Under the pieces are notes generated by a model. It was not told the DNA's origin, did not search any database, and saw only the letters and a program-made list of their open reading frames with translations. From NCBI GenBank assembly GCA_025058735.1, contig JANXDX010000013.1:20120-84119 (forward strand): 64,000 nucleotides of DNA, in the 5' to 3' direction. This document shows positions 41,545 to 50,185 of this stretch, one piece after another. The stretch comes from Archaeoglobaceae archaeon (GTDB lineage: Archaea; Halobacteriota; Archaeoglobi; Archaeoglobales; Archaeoglobaceae). The translations under genes were made by a program, and so were the position numbers. How positions within the stretch are numbered: the stretch's first letter is position 1; every line of letters starts with the position of its first letter.

Positions 41545-42433
41545 TGTTGTAGGTTTCGGAGCTTTAAATTTAGACAAGATATACTACGTTGACAAGATAC
41601 CGTCGAAAGATGAGGAAGGTTTCGTGAAAGATGTTATCTTCTCACCAGGAGGAAGCGCTGCAAACACGATAGTTGGCCTTTCAAGACTCGGAATAAAAAC
41701 TAGTTATATAGGAAAGATCGGAGGAGATGAAGAGGGTAGGATTCTTTTCAACGATCTTTTATCGGAAAAAGTTGATACTAGCTGCATAATAAGAGCTGAA
41801 GGGAGAAGTGGAGTTGCAATGGTTTTTGTAGATGAAAAAGGAAATAGGGCAATTTTAGTTGATCCAGGAGTAAACGATACAATAAAGTTTGAAGAAATAA
41901 ATATCCATGAAGCAAAAAAATACAAAATGCTACACTTGACTTCTTTTATATGCAAGAACGGGATGGATTCTTTTGAATCTCAGAAAAAAATTGTTAAAGA
42001 ATTTGAACTTGTTAGCTTCGATCCAGGTATACCGTATGCTGAAAGAGGTTTAAAAGAAATGATGCCAATTTTGAAAGAGACAACTATCTTCCTACCAAGT
42101 AAAACCGAAATAGAAATTTTGTTTGGAAAAGATTATAGAGAGGCTGTAGAAGAATGTCTATCTATTGGAATTGAAATCGTTGCAGTTAAGTTAGGAGAAA
42201 AGGGTTGTTACGTTAGAAGTAAAGATAAGGAAATATATCTGAAACCTTTTGCCGTAAAAGTAGTCGACACAACTGGTGCCGGAGATGCTTTCAACGCAGG
42301 TTTTATTTATGGGTTTTTAAAAGGTAAAAATTTAGAAACTTGTGCAAAGTACGGAAACTACGTTGCTGCAAAATGCATAGAAGAGTTTGGAGCTAGAAAG
42401 GGGCTTCCGAGATCGATAGATGAAAGTTTGTAA
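41537..42433 (+). CDS. PfkB-family carbohydrate/nucleoside kinase
   Basis: Ribokinase-superfamily kinase of 298 residues. Signature 1 is PGGSAANTIVGLSRLGIKTS with IGKIGGDEEGRI; signature 2 is DTTGAGDAFNAGFIYGFLKG near residue 250, containing the catalytic aspartate and the anion hole. VDPGVNDTI and LPSKTEIEILFG fit archaeal sugar or nucleoside kinases; the exact substrate (ribose, fructose phosphate or nucleoside) is not clear. Start is TTG at 41537, overlapping the ferredoxin stop; its 3' end overlaps pus10 by 14 bases. Confidence 0.9.
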   Translation: MSSVVGFGALNLDKIYYVDKIPSKDEEGFVKDVIFSPGGSAANTIVGLSRLGIKTSYIGKIGGDEEGRILFNDLLSEKVDTSCIIRAEGRSGVAMVFVDEKGNRAILVDPGVNDTIKFEEINIHEAKKYKMLHLTSFICKNGMDSFESQKKIVKEFELVSFDPGIPYAERGLKEMMPILKETTIFLPSKTEIEILFGKDYREAVEECLSIGIEIVAVKLGEKGCYVRSKDKEIYLKPFAVKVVDTTGAGDAFNAGFIYGFLKGKNLETCAKYGNYVAAKCIEEFGARKGLPRSIDESL

Positions 42434-43511
42434 AACTTGCTGGGAATATACTAAGTTTGAAATTTCTGACGAATGTGAGATATGCTGCGGAATTTTTGAG
42501 AAAGTTAAAGAAATAGCAGAGAAAATATTTGAAGATTTGAAAGACTATGAGTTCGAAACTTTTCAAGTTGGAAGCAAAGTTTGGGGAAGTGCTAAAGCGA
42601 TGCTTGAACTTTTAAAATTTAAAGAAATAAATTACGATCTAAAGAGGGTTTTCAACGAAAAGCTGACTGAAGAGATAGAGAAGAAGGGGAAAAAGGTTAG
42701 TAAAAGTCCAGAAATTCAAATAGTATTCGATCTTGAGAGTTTTACTTGGGAAAAAGTTGTAAAGTCTGTATACATATACGGTAAATATGTAAAAAGAGTA
42801 AGAGGTTTATCTCAAACCAGATGGCTCTGCAAGAAGTGCAATGGAATGGGATGTGAGTTTTGCAACTTTAAGGGGAAGAGGTACGATTCTTTAGAAGAGT
42901 TGATAATTCATCCAACTGTAGAAATTTTTTCTGCCAAAGATGCTATTTTACATGGAGCTGGAAGAGAAGATGTAGACGTTAGAACACTCGGAAATGGAAG
43001 ACCTTTCATATTAGAAGTTGTTGAGCCAAAAAAAAGAAGAGTTGATCTGGAAGAAGTAGAAAAGAGAGTAAACGAAGAAGGCTATGGAAAGATCTCTGTA
43101 AAATTTTTAAAATACGCTGAAGCGAAGGATGTCGAGGAAATAAAGGAGGAAAAATACAAAAAACTTTACAGAGCAAAGATCTTTTTTTCAAACAAAGTTA
43201 GCGAGGAAAGAGTTGTCGAGGCTTTGAAAAAGTTAATAGGAGAAATAAATCAAAAAACTCCTACGAGAGTTTTACATAGAAGAGGAGACATTTTGAGAGT
43301 TAGAAGACTCTACGATGCAAAACTTTTACTTCACAGAAAAAACAAAGCAGTAGTGACTTTCTTAGCAGAAGCTGGTTTATATATAAAAGAACTTGTAAGT
43401 GGGGATTTTGGAAGGACAAAACCGAACCTTTCTGAATTACTAGGAGTTGATGCTAGAGTTGAAAAGTTAGATGTCATATCAGTTCTTGATGAACCACAGA
43501 ATCAACGTTAG
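42420..43511 (+). CDS. pus10: tRNA pseudouridine synthase Pus10
   Basis: Makes pseudouridine at positions 54 and 55 of archaeal tRNAs. The 363-residue protein has an N-terminal THUMP-type region with zinc cysteines (CKTCWEYTKFEISDECEICC, residues 4-23), then QTRWLCKKCNGMGCEFCNFK and GKRYDSLEELI, and the catalytic domain: HGAGREDVDVRTLGNGRPFI contains the catalytic aspartate (D-V-D-V-R-T). RVLHRRGDILRVRRLYD and SGDFGRTKPNLSELLG complete the C-terminal blocks. Last gene of the ferredoxin-kinase-pus10 operon. Confidence 0.96.
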   Translation: MKVCKTCWEYTKFEISDECEICCGIFEKVKEIAEKIFEDLKDYEFETFQVGSKVWGSAKAMLELLKFKEINYDLKRVFNEKLTEEIEKKGKKVSKSPEIQIVFDLESFTWEKVVKSVYIYGKYVKRVRGLSQTRWLCKKCNGMGCEFCNFKGKRYDSLEELIIHPTVEIFSAKDAILHGAGREDVDVRTLGNGRPFILEVVEPKKRRVDLEEVEKRVNEEGYGKISVKFLKYAEAKDVEEIKEEKYKKLYRAKIFFSNKVSEERVVEALKKLIGEINQKTPTRVLHRRGDILRVRRLYDAKLLLHRKNKAVVTFLAEAGLYIKELVSGDFGRTKPNLSELLGVDARVEKLDVISVLDEPQNQR

Positions 43512-43622
43512 TTCTTTTTGAATTTTTTGTAAATTTGTATAATAAATAATAAAATTAATAGGTTTGCGTATCTATATATAACTTTTGCTCTGCTTTTTTT
43601 AATTGTACAAACTACTTAAAGC

Positions 43623-44912
43623 ATGGAAAGGCCTATCCTGCAAGTAGCGCTAGATCTGGTTGAACTTAAGAGAGCTATAGAGATCGCTGGAGAAGCTATA
43701 GAAGGTGGAGCAGACTGGCTAGAAGCTGGAACACCTTTGATAAAAAGCGAAGGGATGAATGCAATTAGAGAGTTGAAAAAAACTTACAGAGATAGAAAGA
43801 TCGTTGCAGATATGAAAACAATAGATACTGGAGCTGTTGAAGTCGAAATGGCTGCAAAGAGTGGAGCTGATATTGTAATAATTTTAGCTCTGTCTGATAA
43901 CAGTACAGTTGCTGAAGCTATTAGGTCTGCTAGAAAGTACGGCTGTCAGTTGATGGTAGATCTAATAAATACACCAGATCCTGTAAAAAGAGCTGAAGAA
44001 CTTGAGAATTTGGGAGTTGACTACATAAATGTACACGTTGGAATCGATCAGCAGATGATCGGTATAGACCCACTTGAAGTTTTGAAAGAAGTTGTTAAGA
44101 AAGTAAATATTCCAATAGCAGTTGCTGGTGGCTTAGATGCCGAAAAAGCTTCAATTTGCGTATCTTTAGGAGCAGATATAGTTATAGTTGGTAGCAACAT
44201 AGTCAAATCAAGAAATGTAACCGATGCTGCTAGAAAAATTAGGGAAGCTATCGATTCAGCAAAAAAAGTTGAAATAAAAAGGAAAAGTTTAGAAGAGGAG
44301 ATCAGGGAAATTCTTTTAAAAGTCTCTACTCCAAACGTTAGTGATGCGATGCACAGGGCTAAAGCTATGGAAGGAATAAAACCACTTGTAAGAGGTAAAA
44401 AAGTTGTTGGAAAAGCTATAACTGTCAGTACAATGGACGGTGATTGGGCTAAGCCAGTTGAATCTATAAATTTAGCTGGAAGAGGTGATGTTTTAGTTAT
44501 AAAATGCTCAGGAGATACAGCTGCAGTTTGGGGTGAGCTTGCGACTAGAAGTTGCATAGTTAGGGGAATTGAAGGTGTAATAATAGATGGTGCTGTAAGG
44601 GATGTTGACGACATAAGAGCCTTGGGATTTCCAGTTTTTGCAAAGAAAGAAGTTCCGAATGCAGGTGAACCGAAAGGTTTTGGAGAAATAAACGTTAAGA
44701 TAATATGCGGTAATATAGAAGTAAATCCTGGCGATTGGATAATTGCTGACGACAATGGAATAATGGTTATCCCAAAGCAAAGAGCATATGAAATAGCTAG
44801 AAGAGCTTTGGAGGTTAAGAAAGCTGAAGATAGAATTAGAGGAGAAATTGAGGAGAAAAAAAGAACTTTAGCTGATGTTATTGAACTTTACAAGTGGGAG
44901 AAAGTTCAATAA
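43623..44912 (+). CDS. Fused 3-hexulose-6-phosphate synthase / RraA-like protein
   Basis: A 429-residue two-domain protein. Residues 1-215 are a 3-hexulose-6-phosphate synthase (orotidine-phosphate-decarboxylase fold): LQVALDLVELKRAIEIAGEA, EAGTPLIKSEGMNAIREL, ADMKTIDTGAVEVEMAAKSG and AVAGGLDAEKASICVSLGA. From about 230 to the end is an RraA/dimethylmenaquinone-methyltransferase-like domain (STPNVSDAMHRAKAMEGIKP, GDVLVIKCSGDTAAVWGELA, GVIIDGAVRDVDDIRALGFP). In archaea the HPS step runs in reverse to make ribulose 5-phosphate for nucleotides; the RraA-like half is probably an aldolase or decarboxylase of unknown substrate. Such fusions are known in archaea. Confidence 0.92.
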   Translation: MERPILQVALDLVELKRAIEIAGEAIEGGADWLEAGTPLIKSEGMNAIRELKKTYRDRKIVADMKTIDTGAVEVEMAAKSGADIVIILALSDNSTVAEAIRSARKYGCQLMVDLINTPDPVKRAEELENLGVDYINVHVGIDQQMIGIDPLEVLKEVVKKVNIPIAVAGGLDAEKASICVSLGADIVIVGSNIVKSRNVTDAARKIREAIDSAKKVEIKRKSLEEEIREILLKVSTPNVSDAMHRAKAMEGIKPLVRGKKVVGKAITVSTMDGDWAKPVESINLAGRGDVLVIKCSGDTAAVWGELATRSCIVRGIEGVIIDGAVRDVDDIRALGFPVFAKKEVPNAGEPKGFGEINVKIICGNIEVNPGDWIIADDNGIMVIPKQRAYEIARRALEVKKAEDRIRGEIEEKKRTLADVIELYKWEKVQ

Positions 44913-44925
44913 TCAAAATTTTATA

Positions 44926-45468
44926 TTAATAATCTTTAAAAAATCTCTCCAGGTTTTCGTACCTTTTAATTATTCGAATGTAAAGATCATCTAAAACTCT
45001 ACTTGAGGCGCCCCAAACAAGTTCTCCATCACAATAAAAAGTAGCCCCCCAATCAGTTACAGTTCTACTTTTCAAAACTTTCTCTAAATTATCGATCAAA
45101 ACCTTACTAACTTCAAATTCATCCGGTTTGAATTCAAGGTTTTTTATCAAGCCAACTACTGGATAAAGCCATATTTCATACGTCATGACTATGGTTGGAT
45201 TAAGATAGCCTAAAATTTCTACTCCATCTATTCCGAGTTCTTCTTTAACTTCTCTAAGTGCTGCATCTTTCGGAGTCTCGTTTTTTTCGATCATACCTCC
45301 AGGAAAAGCTACGTGACCTGAGCTTCTGGTCAAATTTTTTCCACGTTTTATCATTATTATTTTTGGATCTCTACCGTCTTTTATAGGTATCAGAACCGCT
45401 GCATCGACTTCACATTTGACGTTCTGATCGAGCAGATCTTTCAACTTCTCTTTGAACACGATCACCAT
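44926..45468 (-). CDS. Nudix hydrolase (CoA pyrophosphatase-like)
   Basis: A 180-residue Nudix protein. The Nudix box is complete: GGMIEKNETPKDAALREVKEELGI fits G-x5-E-x7-R-E-x2-E-E-x-G (about residues 57-80). Just before it, LTRSSGHVAFPGG resembles the CoA-pyrophosphatase subgroup pattern. The substrate is a nucleoside diphosphate derivative, possibly CoA or ADP-sugar. Converges on the HPS-RraA fusion with 13 bases between. Confidence 0.9.
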   Translation of the reverse strand: MVIVFKEKLKDLLDQNVKCEVDAAVLIPIKDGRDPKIIMIKRGKNLTRSSGHVAFPGGMIEKNETPKDAALREVKEELGIDGVEILGYLNPTIVMTYEIWLYPVVGLIKNLEFKPDEFEVSKVLIDNLEKVLKSRTVTDWGATFYCDGELVWGASSRVLDDLYIRIIKRYENLERFFKDY

Positions 45469-45768
45469 TATTTTTAAAAGATATATCGATTTCGGAAAAG
45501 TTTTAAGAGCTTCACGTATTTAAAGAAATTAGATAAGATTTTAAATCCTTTCTTAAATTTTCTACTATCTTTTTTAGCTAAAACTGAAAGAATAAAATGT
45601 TTCTGTTCCTCCAAAGATTGACTAAAGTTTGACTTTAAAACTGTTTCAGCTAAACTTGTTTATATAACACAAAATTTTTATTAGAAACATCGAATTTAAA
45701 GATCTAGCAGCAACAGCACCGCAGCTAAGCTTTCAGCATTTCTTTTCCAACATTACAATTCAAATTTT
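45469..45768. other. 300-bp gene-free stretch
   Basis: AT-rich, with no open frame of note on either strand and no clear repeat. It separates the Nudix gene from the 3' end of sec61-beta and likely holds the Nudix promoter. Confidence 0.4.
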
Positions 45769-45945
45769 TCAAGGCCATAATCCATAAAAAGCATTTAAAA
45801 TTATCAACAAAACTCCGATAACTAAACCAGTAAAAACTACTGTTTTAGGGCTAAGTTGTATGTGAGTTTTCTCCTCTTCAAAGTATCTCATTATTCCAGC
45901 AGAAGACATCAAAGGTGGAGTTCTCTCTTCCCTCTTTCTAACCAT
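45769..45945 (-). CDS. sec61b: Preprotein translocase subunit Sec61-beta (SecG-equivalent)
   Basis: A 58-residue, tail-anchored subunit of the archaeal Sec translocon. From ATG at 45945 it reads MVRKREERTPPLMSSAGIMR, YFEEEKTHIQLSPKTVVF, then one hydrophobic helix (TGLVIGVLLIILNAF) and stops at 45769. The P-L-M-S-S-A-G-I-x-R-Y-F-E-E-E block and I-x-L-S-P-K-T-V are the hallmark of archaeal Sec61-beta. TTAAATAT at 45966-45973 (minus strand) is about 25 bases upstream of the ATG, so the mRNA is leaderless. Confidence 0.95.
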   Translation of the reverse strand: MVRKREERTPPLMSSAGIMRYFEEEKTHIQLSPKTVVFTGLVIGVLLIILNAFYGLWP

Positions 45946-45963
45946 GGAAAGACTTATCTTCAG

Positions 45964-45974
45964 AAATATTTAAG
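45964..45974 (-). promoter_or_regulatory. TATA-like box of sec61-beta in the divergent region
   Basis: CTTAAATATTT on the minus strand at the right spacing for sec61-beta. On the plus strand the same box is only about 12 bases before the GTG of the amidohydrolase gene, too close to serve it as a leaderless promoter. Confidence 0.5.
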
Positions 45975-45980
45975 CTTTAC

Positions 45981-46940
45981 GTGTTCAGAGGAGCTCTTAT
46001 AACTTTGGAAGGACTAAAACATGGTTATTTCATTCCAAGAGAAATGAAGTTTGAAGAGAGTAGAATAGATTTCTGTGACTTTTTCTTCTCTCAGACATTT
46101 TTCAACGCCCACACCCACATAGCTGATTCATCTTTCATGGAAGCTCCTAGAATTGATTTAAAAGCTCTCGTAGCCCCAGGTGGATACAAACATAGGATGC
46201 TTGAAAAGGCCAGTTTAGATGAGTTGAGAGAAGATGTAATGAGAGAAGTTGAGTTTTCTAGAAGTTGCGGGACTTCTTTCTTTTTAGATTTTAGAGAAGG
46301 TGGAATGAAAGGTTTGAAAGTAGTTGAAAATATAAAACCGATTTTACCTTTAGCAAGACCTTTGACAGTTGAAGAGGCTGAAAAAATTGAATCTTTTGGA
46401 TTTGCTTATAGTAGTACAAGGGATCACGACTTTGAACTTTTGCAAGAAGTTAAAAAAATTGCTAAAAAGAAAAAGAAAATTTTTGCAATACATGCTGGAG
46501 AAATTGACTGTGGAGACGTTGAAAAAGCTTTAGAGCTTGAACCAGATCTGATAATACACATGAACATGTGCGAAGAAATGCTGAACGAGGTTTTAGAGAT
46601 GGAAATACCCGTTGTCAGTTGTATAAGAAGTAACGCTTTCTTTGGTATCACGAACTTGAAAGTCTATCGAAAACTCTCAGAGTACGACCTCTGGCTCCTT
46701 GGAACTGACAATGCTATGATATCTAGCACATCCATGCTAGATGAAATGCATTTCTCATCCTACCTGCTAGGATGTGAAGAAAGCATCTTCAAAGCAGCAA
46801 CTCTTGGTTTTGAAATTTTTAAGGTAAAAAGCGGATTCATAGTTTTCAATAGAAAATTTAATTTCAAAAAAACGAACGATCCTCTGAAAACTTTGGTAAG
46901 AAGGGCTGTACCTCTCGATATAGAAGCTGTTTTTCATTAA
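45981..46940 (+). CDS. Amidohydrolase-superfamily metal-dependent hydrolase
   Basis: A 319-residue TIM-barrel hydrolase related to cytosine deaminase/chlorohydrolase-type enzymes. Metal ligands are in FFNAHTHIADSSF (H-x-H, near residue 46), IFAIHAGEIDCGD (third His), LIIHMNMCEEML (fourth His) and LLGTDNAMISSTS (Asp). The substrate is unknown; deamination or hydrolysis of a cyclic compound is likely by family. GTG start at 45981 is tentative because its promoter spacing is poor. Confidence 0.82.
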   Translation: MFRGALITLEGLKHGYFIPREMKFEESRIDFCDFFFSQTFFNAHTHIADSSFMEAPRIDLKALVAPGGYKHRMLEKASLDELREDVMREVEFSRSCGTSFFLDFREGGMKGLKVVENIKPILPLARPLTVEEAEKIESFGFAYSSTRDHDFELLQEVKKIAKKKKKIFAIHAGEIDCGDVEKALELEPDLIIHMNMCEEMLNEVLEMEIPVVSCIRSNAFFGITNLKVYRKLSEYDLWLLGTDNAMISSTSMLDEMHFSSYLLGCEESIFKAATLGFEIFKVKSGFIVFNRKFNFKKTNDPLKTLVRRAVPLDIEAVFH

Positions 46941-46971
46941 AAATATTAAATAAATCTAAGAAAATTTTAAG

Positions 46972-48897
46972 TTATCCATAAGCAGACTCGTAAACCAACT
47001 CTATTACATCCTTTACAATTATTTTTTCATCAAGTTTTTGACTCTTCACACCGTCTTCAAGCATTATCATACAGAAGGGACATGCTACAGCTAGTATTTC
47101 AGCTCCGGTTTCTGCTGCTTCTCTAGCTCTTATGTTGTTCGGTCTATCCTCACCTGGATATTCTCTAACCAAGTTTCCACCACCAGCACCGCAGCAAAAG
47201 CTTTTTTCTCTATTTCTTGGCATTTCTACAAGTTTTATTCCAGGAATTGATTTCAGTATTTTTCTAGGTAGATCGTAGATTCCGTTGTATCTACCTAGGT
47301 AACAAGGATCGTGATAAGTTACTTTCTTGTTTATTGGGTTCTTCAACTGCAACTTTCCACTTTTTATAGCATCGTATATCGTTTCAAGTATAAATTTAAC
47401 TTCGTAACCGTTGTGTTCGTTTACAAGGGTGTTGTAACAGTGAGGAGATGTAGCTAATATCTTTTTTACACCGTACTTTTCAAAAGTTTTTAAATTTTCT
47501 TCTTTTAAAAGTTGGAAGAGTCCTTCTTCACCGATCCTTCTAACGTCGTTTCCGCAACATCCTTCTTCTCTTCCAAGTATAGCGTAGTTAACTCCTATGT
47601 CTTTTAGAATCTTTGCAAGCTTTAAAGTGACTTGCACATTTCTACTGTCGAAGCTGTGAGCACATCCTACGAACCAGAGCCAATCGAATTCAGAGTCTTT
47701 TGCAAACTTTACTTCTACTTCTGCATTCTTTACCCATTGATCTCTCTTAAATCTAGCCTCACCCCATGGATTCTTCTGTTTTTGTATATTTGTTAGTAGA
47801 TCTCTAATATCTGGCGGAGCTTCTCCTCTTTCAATTACGCCCCTTCTCATTTCAACTATGATATCTGTATGCTCAACGTAAACAGGGCAATTTTCCATGC
47901 AGGCTTTGCAAGTTGTACAAGCCCATAAAGCGTCCATATCTAATAGTTGTCCAACTAGAGTTTCTTCTTTGATCTCTTCTTTTATCTCTTCTTTATTTTC
48001 TTTTTTAACTATGTAAGGTCTTGCCATTTCAATTTTACCCGTCGAAATCTTCTCTATATTTCTAACGTTTTGAATAAGAAACATTGGAGAAAGGGAATTT
48101 TTTGAATTAAAAGCTGGACAAAGATCTTGACATCTTCCACATCTCATGCAAGCTAAACTTGAAAGTAGATCTCTTCTCTGTAAATCTTTTTTATATACCA
48201 GTCCAATGTAATCTTCTACTTGAGGTGCAGGTCTCGTTTCGCCAGGCTTTCTTCTAGTTTTTGTGTATACGCTGATCGGTGCAGCTAGTATGTGCATGAG
48301 TTTCGTATATGGAATTAAAGCAAATATCGCAAGTATTGAAAAAGCATGGGAAAACCAGAGAAAATCTACAACTGCAGTATTTGCAAAGTTTGGATGAAAT
48401 CTAAAGTACTCCTTAAGCGCAATTCCAAAAAATGCTACGTAGAAAAGTAAGAGTAAGACAACGTCATCATCTATAGCAAAGTCGTACTTTTTGTTAAATC
48501 TAGAAGGTTTTAAGATGTAGCGAATCGAGGCCAGTAAAATTAATCCAGAAGTAAATAGAATAGCTGAAAGTGTCATCATGTACTTGAACGTTGAATAGAC
48601 GTACCTAAAAGCATCTGGAAACGCTGAAAATATCGTAAAAACTATTATATTTAAAAATAATATTATAAATCCCCAAAGAAGTAAAAAGTGTGCAATTCCT
48701 ACTTTTTTCTCTTTCTTGAAAAGCCTTAAAAGGACTAGAGCATCCTTTAGTACAAACTTCAATCGTTCGAGCGGTTTATCCATTCTAGGTTCTGGACTAG
48801 GTTGGCCACTTTTGATGAAATCTATCTTTTCCTTGATCCCCTTAAGAAATACTATCAAAGCTATTACTAGGGCAACGTAGTAAATGTACTCCAACAT
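46972..48897 (-). CDS. Hdr/Dsr-like fusion: NarI-type cytochrome b membrane domain plus HdrD-like iron-sulfur protein
   Basis: A 641-residue fusion. Residues 1-245 form a membrane domain (LEYIYYVALVIALIVFLKGI, HFLLLWGFIILFLNIIVFTI, MMTLSAILFTSGLILLASI, LLLLFYVAFFGIALKEYFRF, SHAFSILAIFALIPYTKLMH) like HdrE/DsrM. Next come two [4Fe-4S] motifs (CMRCGRCQDLCPAF, CTTCKACMENCPVY) and two CCG domains (GREEGCCGNDVRRIGEEG with ATSPHCYNTL; REKSFCCGAGGGN with ACPFCMIML), as in HdrD/DsrK. It would exchange electrons between membrane quinol and a thiol/disulfide or sulfur substrate inside the cell. Two multihaem cytochromes precede it in the same operon, so it may connect an external carrier. The exact substrate is unknown. 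Confidence 0.92.
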   Translation of the reverse strand: MLEYIYYVALVIALIVFLKGIKEKIDFIKSGQPSPEPRMDKPLERLKFVLKDALVLLRLFKKEKKVGIAHFLLLWGFIILFLNIIVFTIFSAFPDAFRYVYSTFKYMMTLSAILFTSGLILLASIRYILKPSRFNKKYDFAIDDDVVLLLLFYVAFFGIALKEYFRFHPNFANTAVVDFLWFSHAFSILAIFALIPYTKLMHILAAPISVYTKTRRKPGETRPAPQVEDYIGLVYKKDLQRRDLLSSLACMRCGRCQDLCPAFNSKNSLSPMFLIQNVRNIEKISTGKIEMARPYIVKKENKEEIKEEIKEETLVGQLLDMDALWACTTCKACMENCPVYVEHTDIIVEMRRGVIERGEAPPDIRDLLTNIQKQKNPWGEARFKRDQWVKNAEVEVKFAKDSEFDWLWFVGCAHSFDSRNVQVTLKLAKILKDIGVNYAILGREEGCCGNDVRRIGEEGLFQLLKEENLKTFEKYGVKKILATSPHCYNTLVNEHNGYEVKFILETIYDAIKSGKLQLKNPINKKVTYHDPCYLGRYNGIYDLPRKILKSIPGIKLVEMPRNREKSFCCGAGGGNLVREYPGEDRPNNIRAREAAETGAEILAVACPFCMIMLEDGVKSQKLDEKIIVKDVIELVYESAYG

Positions 48898-49281
48898 TTA
48901 ATCACCTCCAAAAATGTTTGCTCTCCAGTGGATCTTGTTCACATCCTCCCTATGACAGGCTTGACAGTTACCTTTGTGAGTTTCAACGAGGTTCTCATGG
49001 CAGTATCCACATGGGGAATATTTTCCAACTGGAATCTTTGCATTGCTAGGAGCAGAGTGGCAGAGAAGTACAAAAGGTTTTACTTCATGACAGGATTCGC
49101 AGTTGAACTTGTGGATCACGTGAACATCTTCATGACAGTTGTAGCAGTATTTTTCACCTTCTAAGTGTTTTTTGTAAACCTTTGCGTGAGAATGACAAGT
49201 ATCGCAAGTGTAAACACTTTGACCTGCATTGCCTAAAGGTAGTAAAGATAAAAAGAGAATCAGAAGAGCTAATTTTTTCAT
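48898..49281 (-). CDS. Secreted multihaem cytochrome c (five CXXCH)
   Basis: Start ATG at 49281 follows an excellent ribosome site (GGAGGTGATC) and gives a signal peptide MKKLALLILFLSLLPLGNAG. The mature part has five CXXCH sites: CDTCH, CYNCH, CESCH, CGYCH and CQACH. A sixth C-H (LLCHS) lacks the first cysteine. The protein lies outside the membrane; spare histidines suggest bis-His haems. It is directly upstream of the Hdr/Dsr-like fusion (one stop codon apart) and likely its electron partner. A frame extension to 49335 overlaps the next cytochrome and is not needed. Confidence 0.92.
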   Translation of the reverse strand: MKKLALLILFLSLLPLGNAGQSVYTCDTCHSHAKVYKKHLEGEKYCYNCHEDVHVIHKFNCESCHEVKPFVLLCHSAPSNAKIPVGKYSPCGYCHENLVETHKGNCQACHREDVNKIHWRANIFGGD

Positions 49282-49285
49282 TTGA

Positions 49286-49621
49286 TCACCTCCATCTTTC
49301 TTCAAACTTTTCATGCGTATATTCTGGTCTTCCATGACAAAGTTCGCAACCTTTTGGCATATGGTTAGCTAGAAGAGATCTTTCATGACATCTAAAACAA
49401 TCTTTGTAATCATCTTTGTGCGTTTTCAAAATATCGCTAACGTGGCAAAGGTTACAGCTTGTTTCATAGTGAGCTCTATATTTCCAAGGTTCTTCGTGAC
49501 ATTGACAGTTGTAGACTTTGTTTTCAGTAAAAGTTTCTTTTTTAGCTAAACTGGTTGATAGTGATACTGCGATAAATGTAAATATAGCTGACATAAATAT
49601 AAGTACAGCTAACTTCCTCAT
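49286..49621 (-). CDS. Small multihaem cytochrome c with an unusual CXCH site
   Basis: A 111-residue exported protein: signal peptide or N-terminal anchor (KLAVLIFMSAIFTFIAVSLS, residues 3-22) followed by three CXXCH motifs (CNLCH, CFRCH, CELCH). A fourth potential site reads N-C-Q-C-H, with a single residue between cysteines. It may be a degenerate or unconventional haem site, or simply a metal-binding CxCH. First gene of the cytochrome-cytochrome-Hdr-like operon, four bases before the next start. Confidence 0.88.
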   Translation of the reverse strand: MRKLAVLIFMSAIFTFIAVSLSTSLAKKETFTENKVYNCQCHEEPWKYRAHYETSCNLCHVSDILKTHKDDYKDCFRCHERSLLANHMPKGCELCHGRPEYTHEKFEERWR

Positions 49622-49654
49622 AGCTTCACCAGTTTTTTGATTTTTAAAGTATAT

Positions 49655-50185
49655 TTAAGATTTTGGATTTGAAACAGAAAAAGTTGCTTTAAAAGTAGAA
49701 AAAAGATCGAGAAAAACTAAAACCAAAAGAATCAATAAAACCGTACGAAAAACGTCTTCAGCTCTAGAACCAGTTTTTATTATACCGATCTTGTACTTCT
49801 TCTTCTTTGGCCACAACCAGCTCACTCCACTAGGATTTAACGTATCGATCAGGAGATGCGATGTGTAACCTAAGAAAAATGTTGTCAGTATAAACAAATT
49901 ACCTTGGAGAAAGATTGCTCCGATGGAAGTAAAAAGGATTGCTCCAAATAAGCTGTGAGTCCAGCCTCTGTGTCTAGTTGTTTTACTAATAAATTTGGAA
50001 ATTGAAAACCAGTAACTCTTGCTTATGAGTGATCTTGGATGATCTATGTCTGGCAGAAGACTCCCAAAAGTTACCGCTACAAAAGCGTAGATTATGTCTA
50101 AGTTTAAACTTATATCCAAACTGTTAGTTTTAAACCCTAAGACGGTTAAAAGCCATGCAAATATTACGTGAGTTGAGTACATCAT
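49655..50185 (-). CDS. YdjM/DUF457-family membrane-bound metal-dependent hydrolase
   Basis: A membrane protein of about 176 residues with the family signatures SLLPDIDHPRSLIS (metal-binding D-I-D-H), HRGWTHSLFGAILF (R-G-x-T-H-S) and GYTSHLLIDTLNPSGVSWLWP. Four or more hydrophobic segments are present. Members are annotated as inner-membrane metal-dependent hydrolases of unknown substrate. ATG at 50185 or 50182 (M-M-Y-S-T-H) fits the family; the frame is open to 50212. Separate from the cytochrome operon by 33 bases and in the same direction. Confidence 0.88.
   Translation of the reverse strand: MMYSTHVIFAWLLTVLGFKTNSLDISLNLDIIYAFVAVTFGSLLPDIDHPRSLISKSYWFSISKFISKTTRHRGWTHSLFGAILFTSIGAIFLQGNLFILTTFFLGYTSHLLIDTLNPSGVSWLWPKKKKYKIGIIKTGSRAEDVFRTVLLILLVLVFLDLFSTFKATFSVSNPKS

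Noticed and set aside
44048..44755. A 235-codon minus-strand open frame
   Set aside because: It is antisense to the HPS-RraA fusion, with serine/threonine-rich shadow composition; the sense protein is clearly real.
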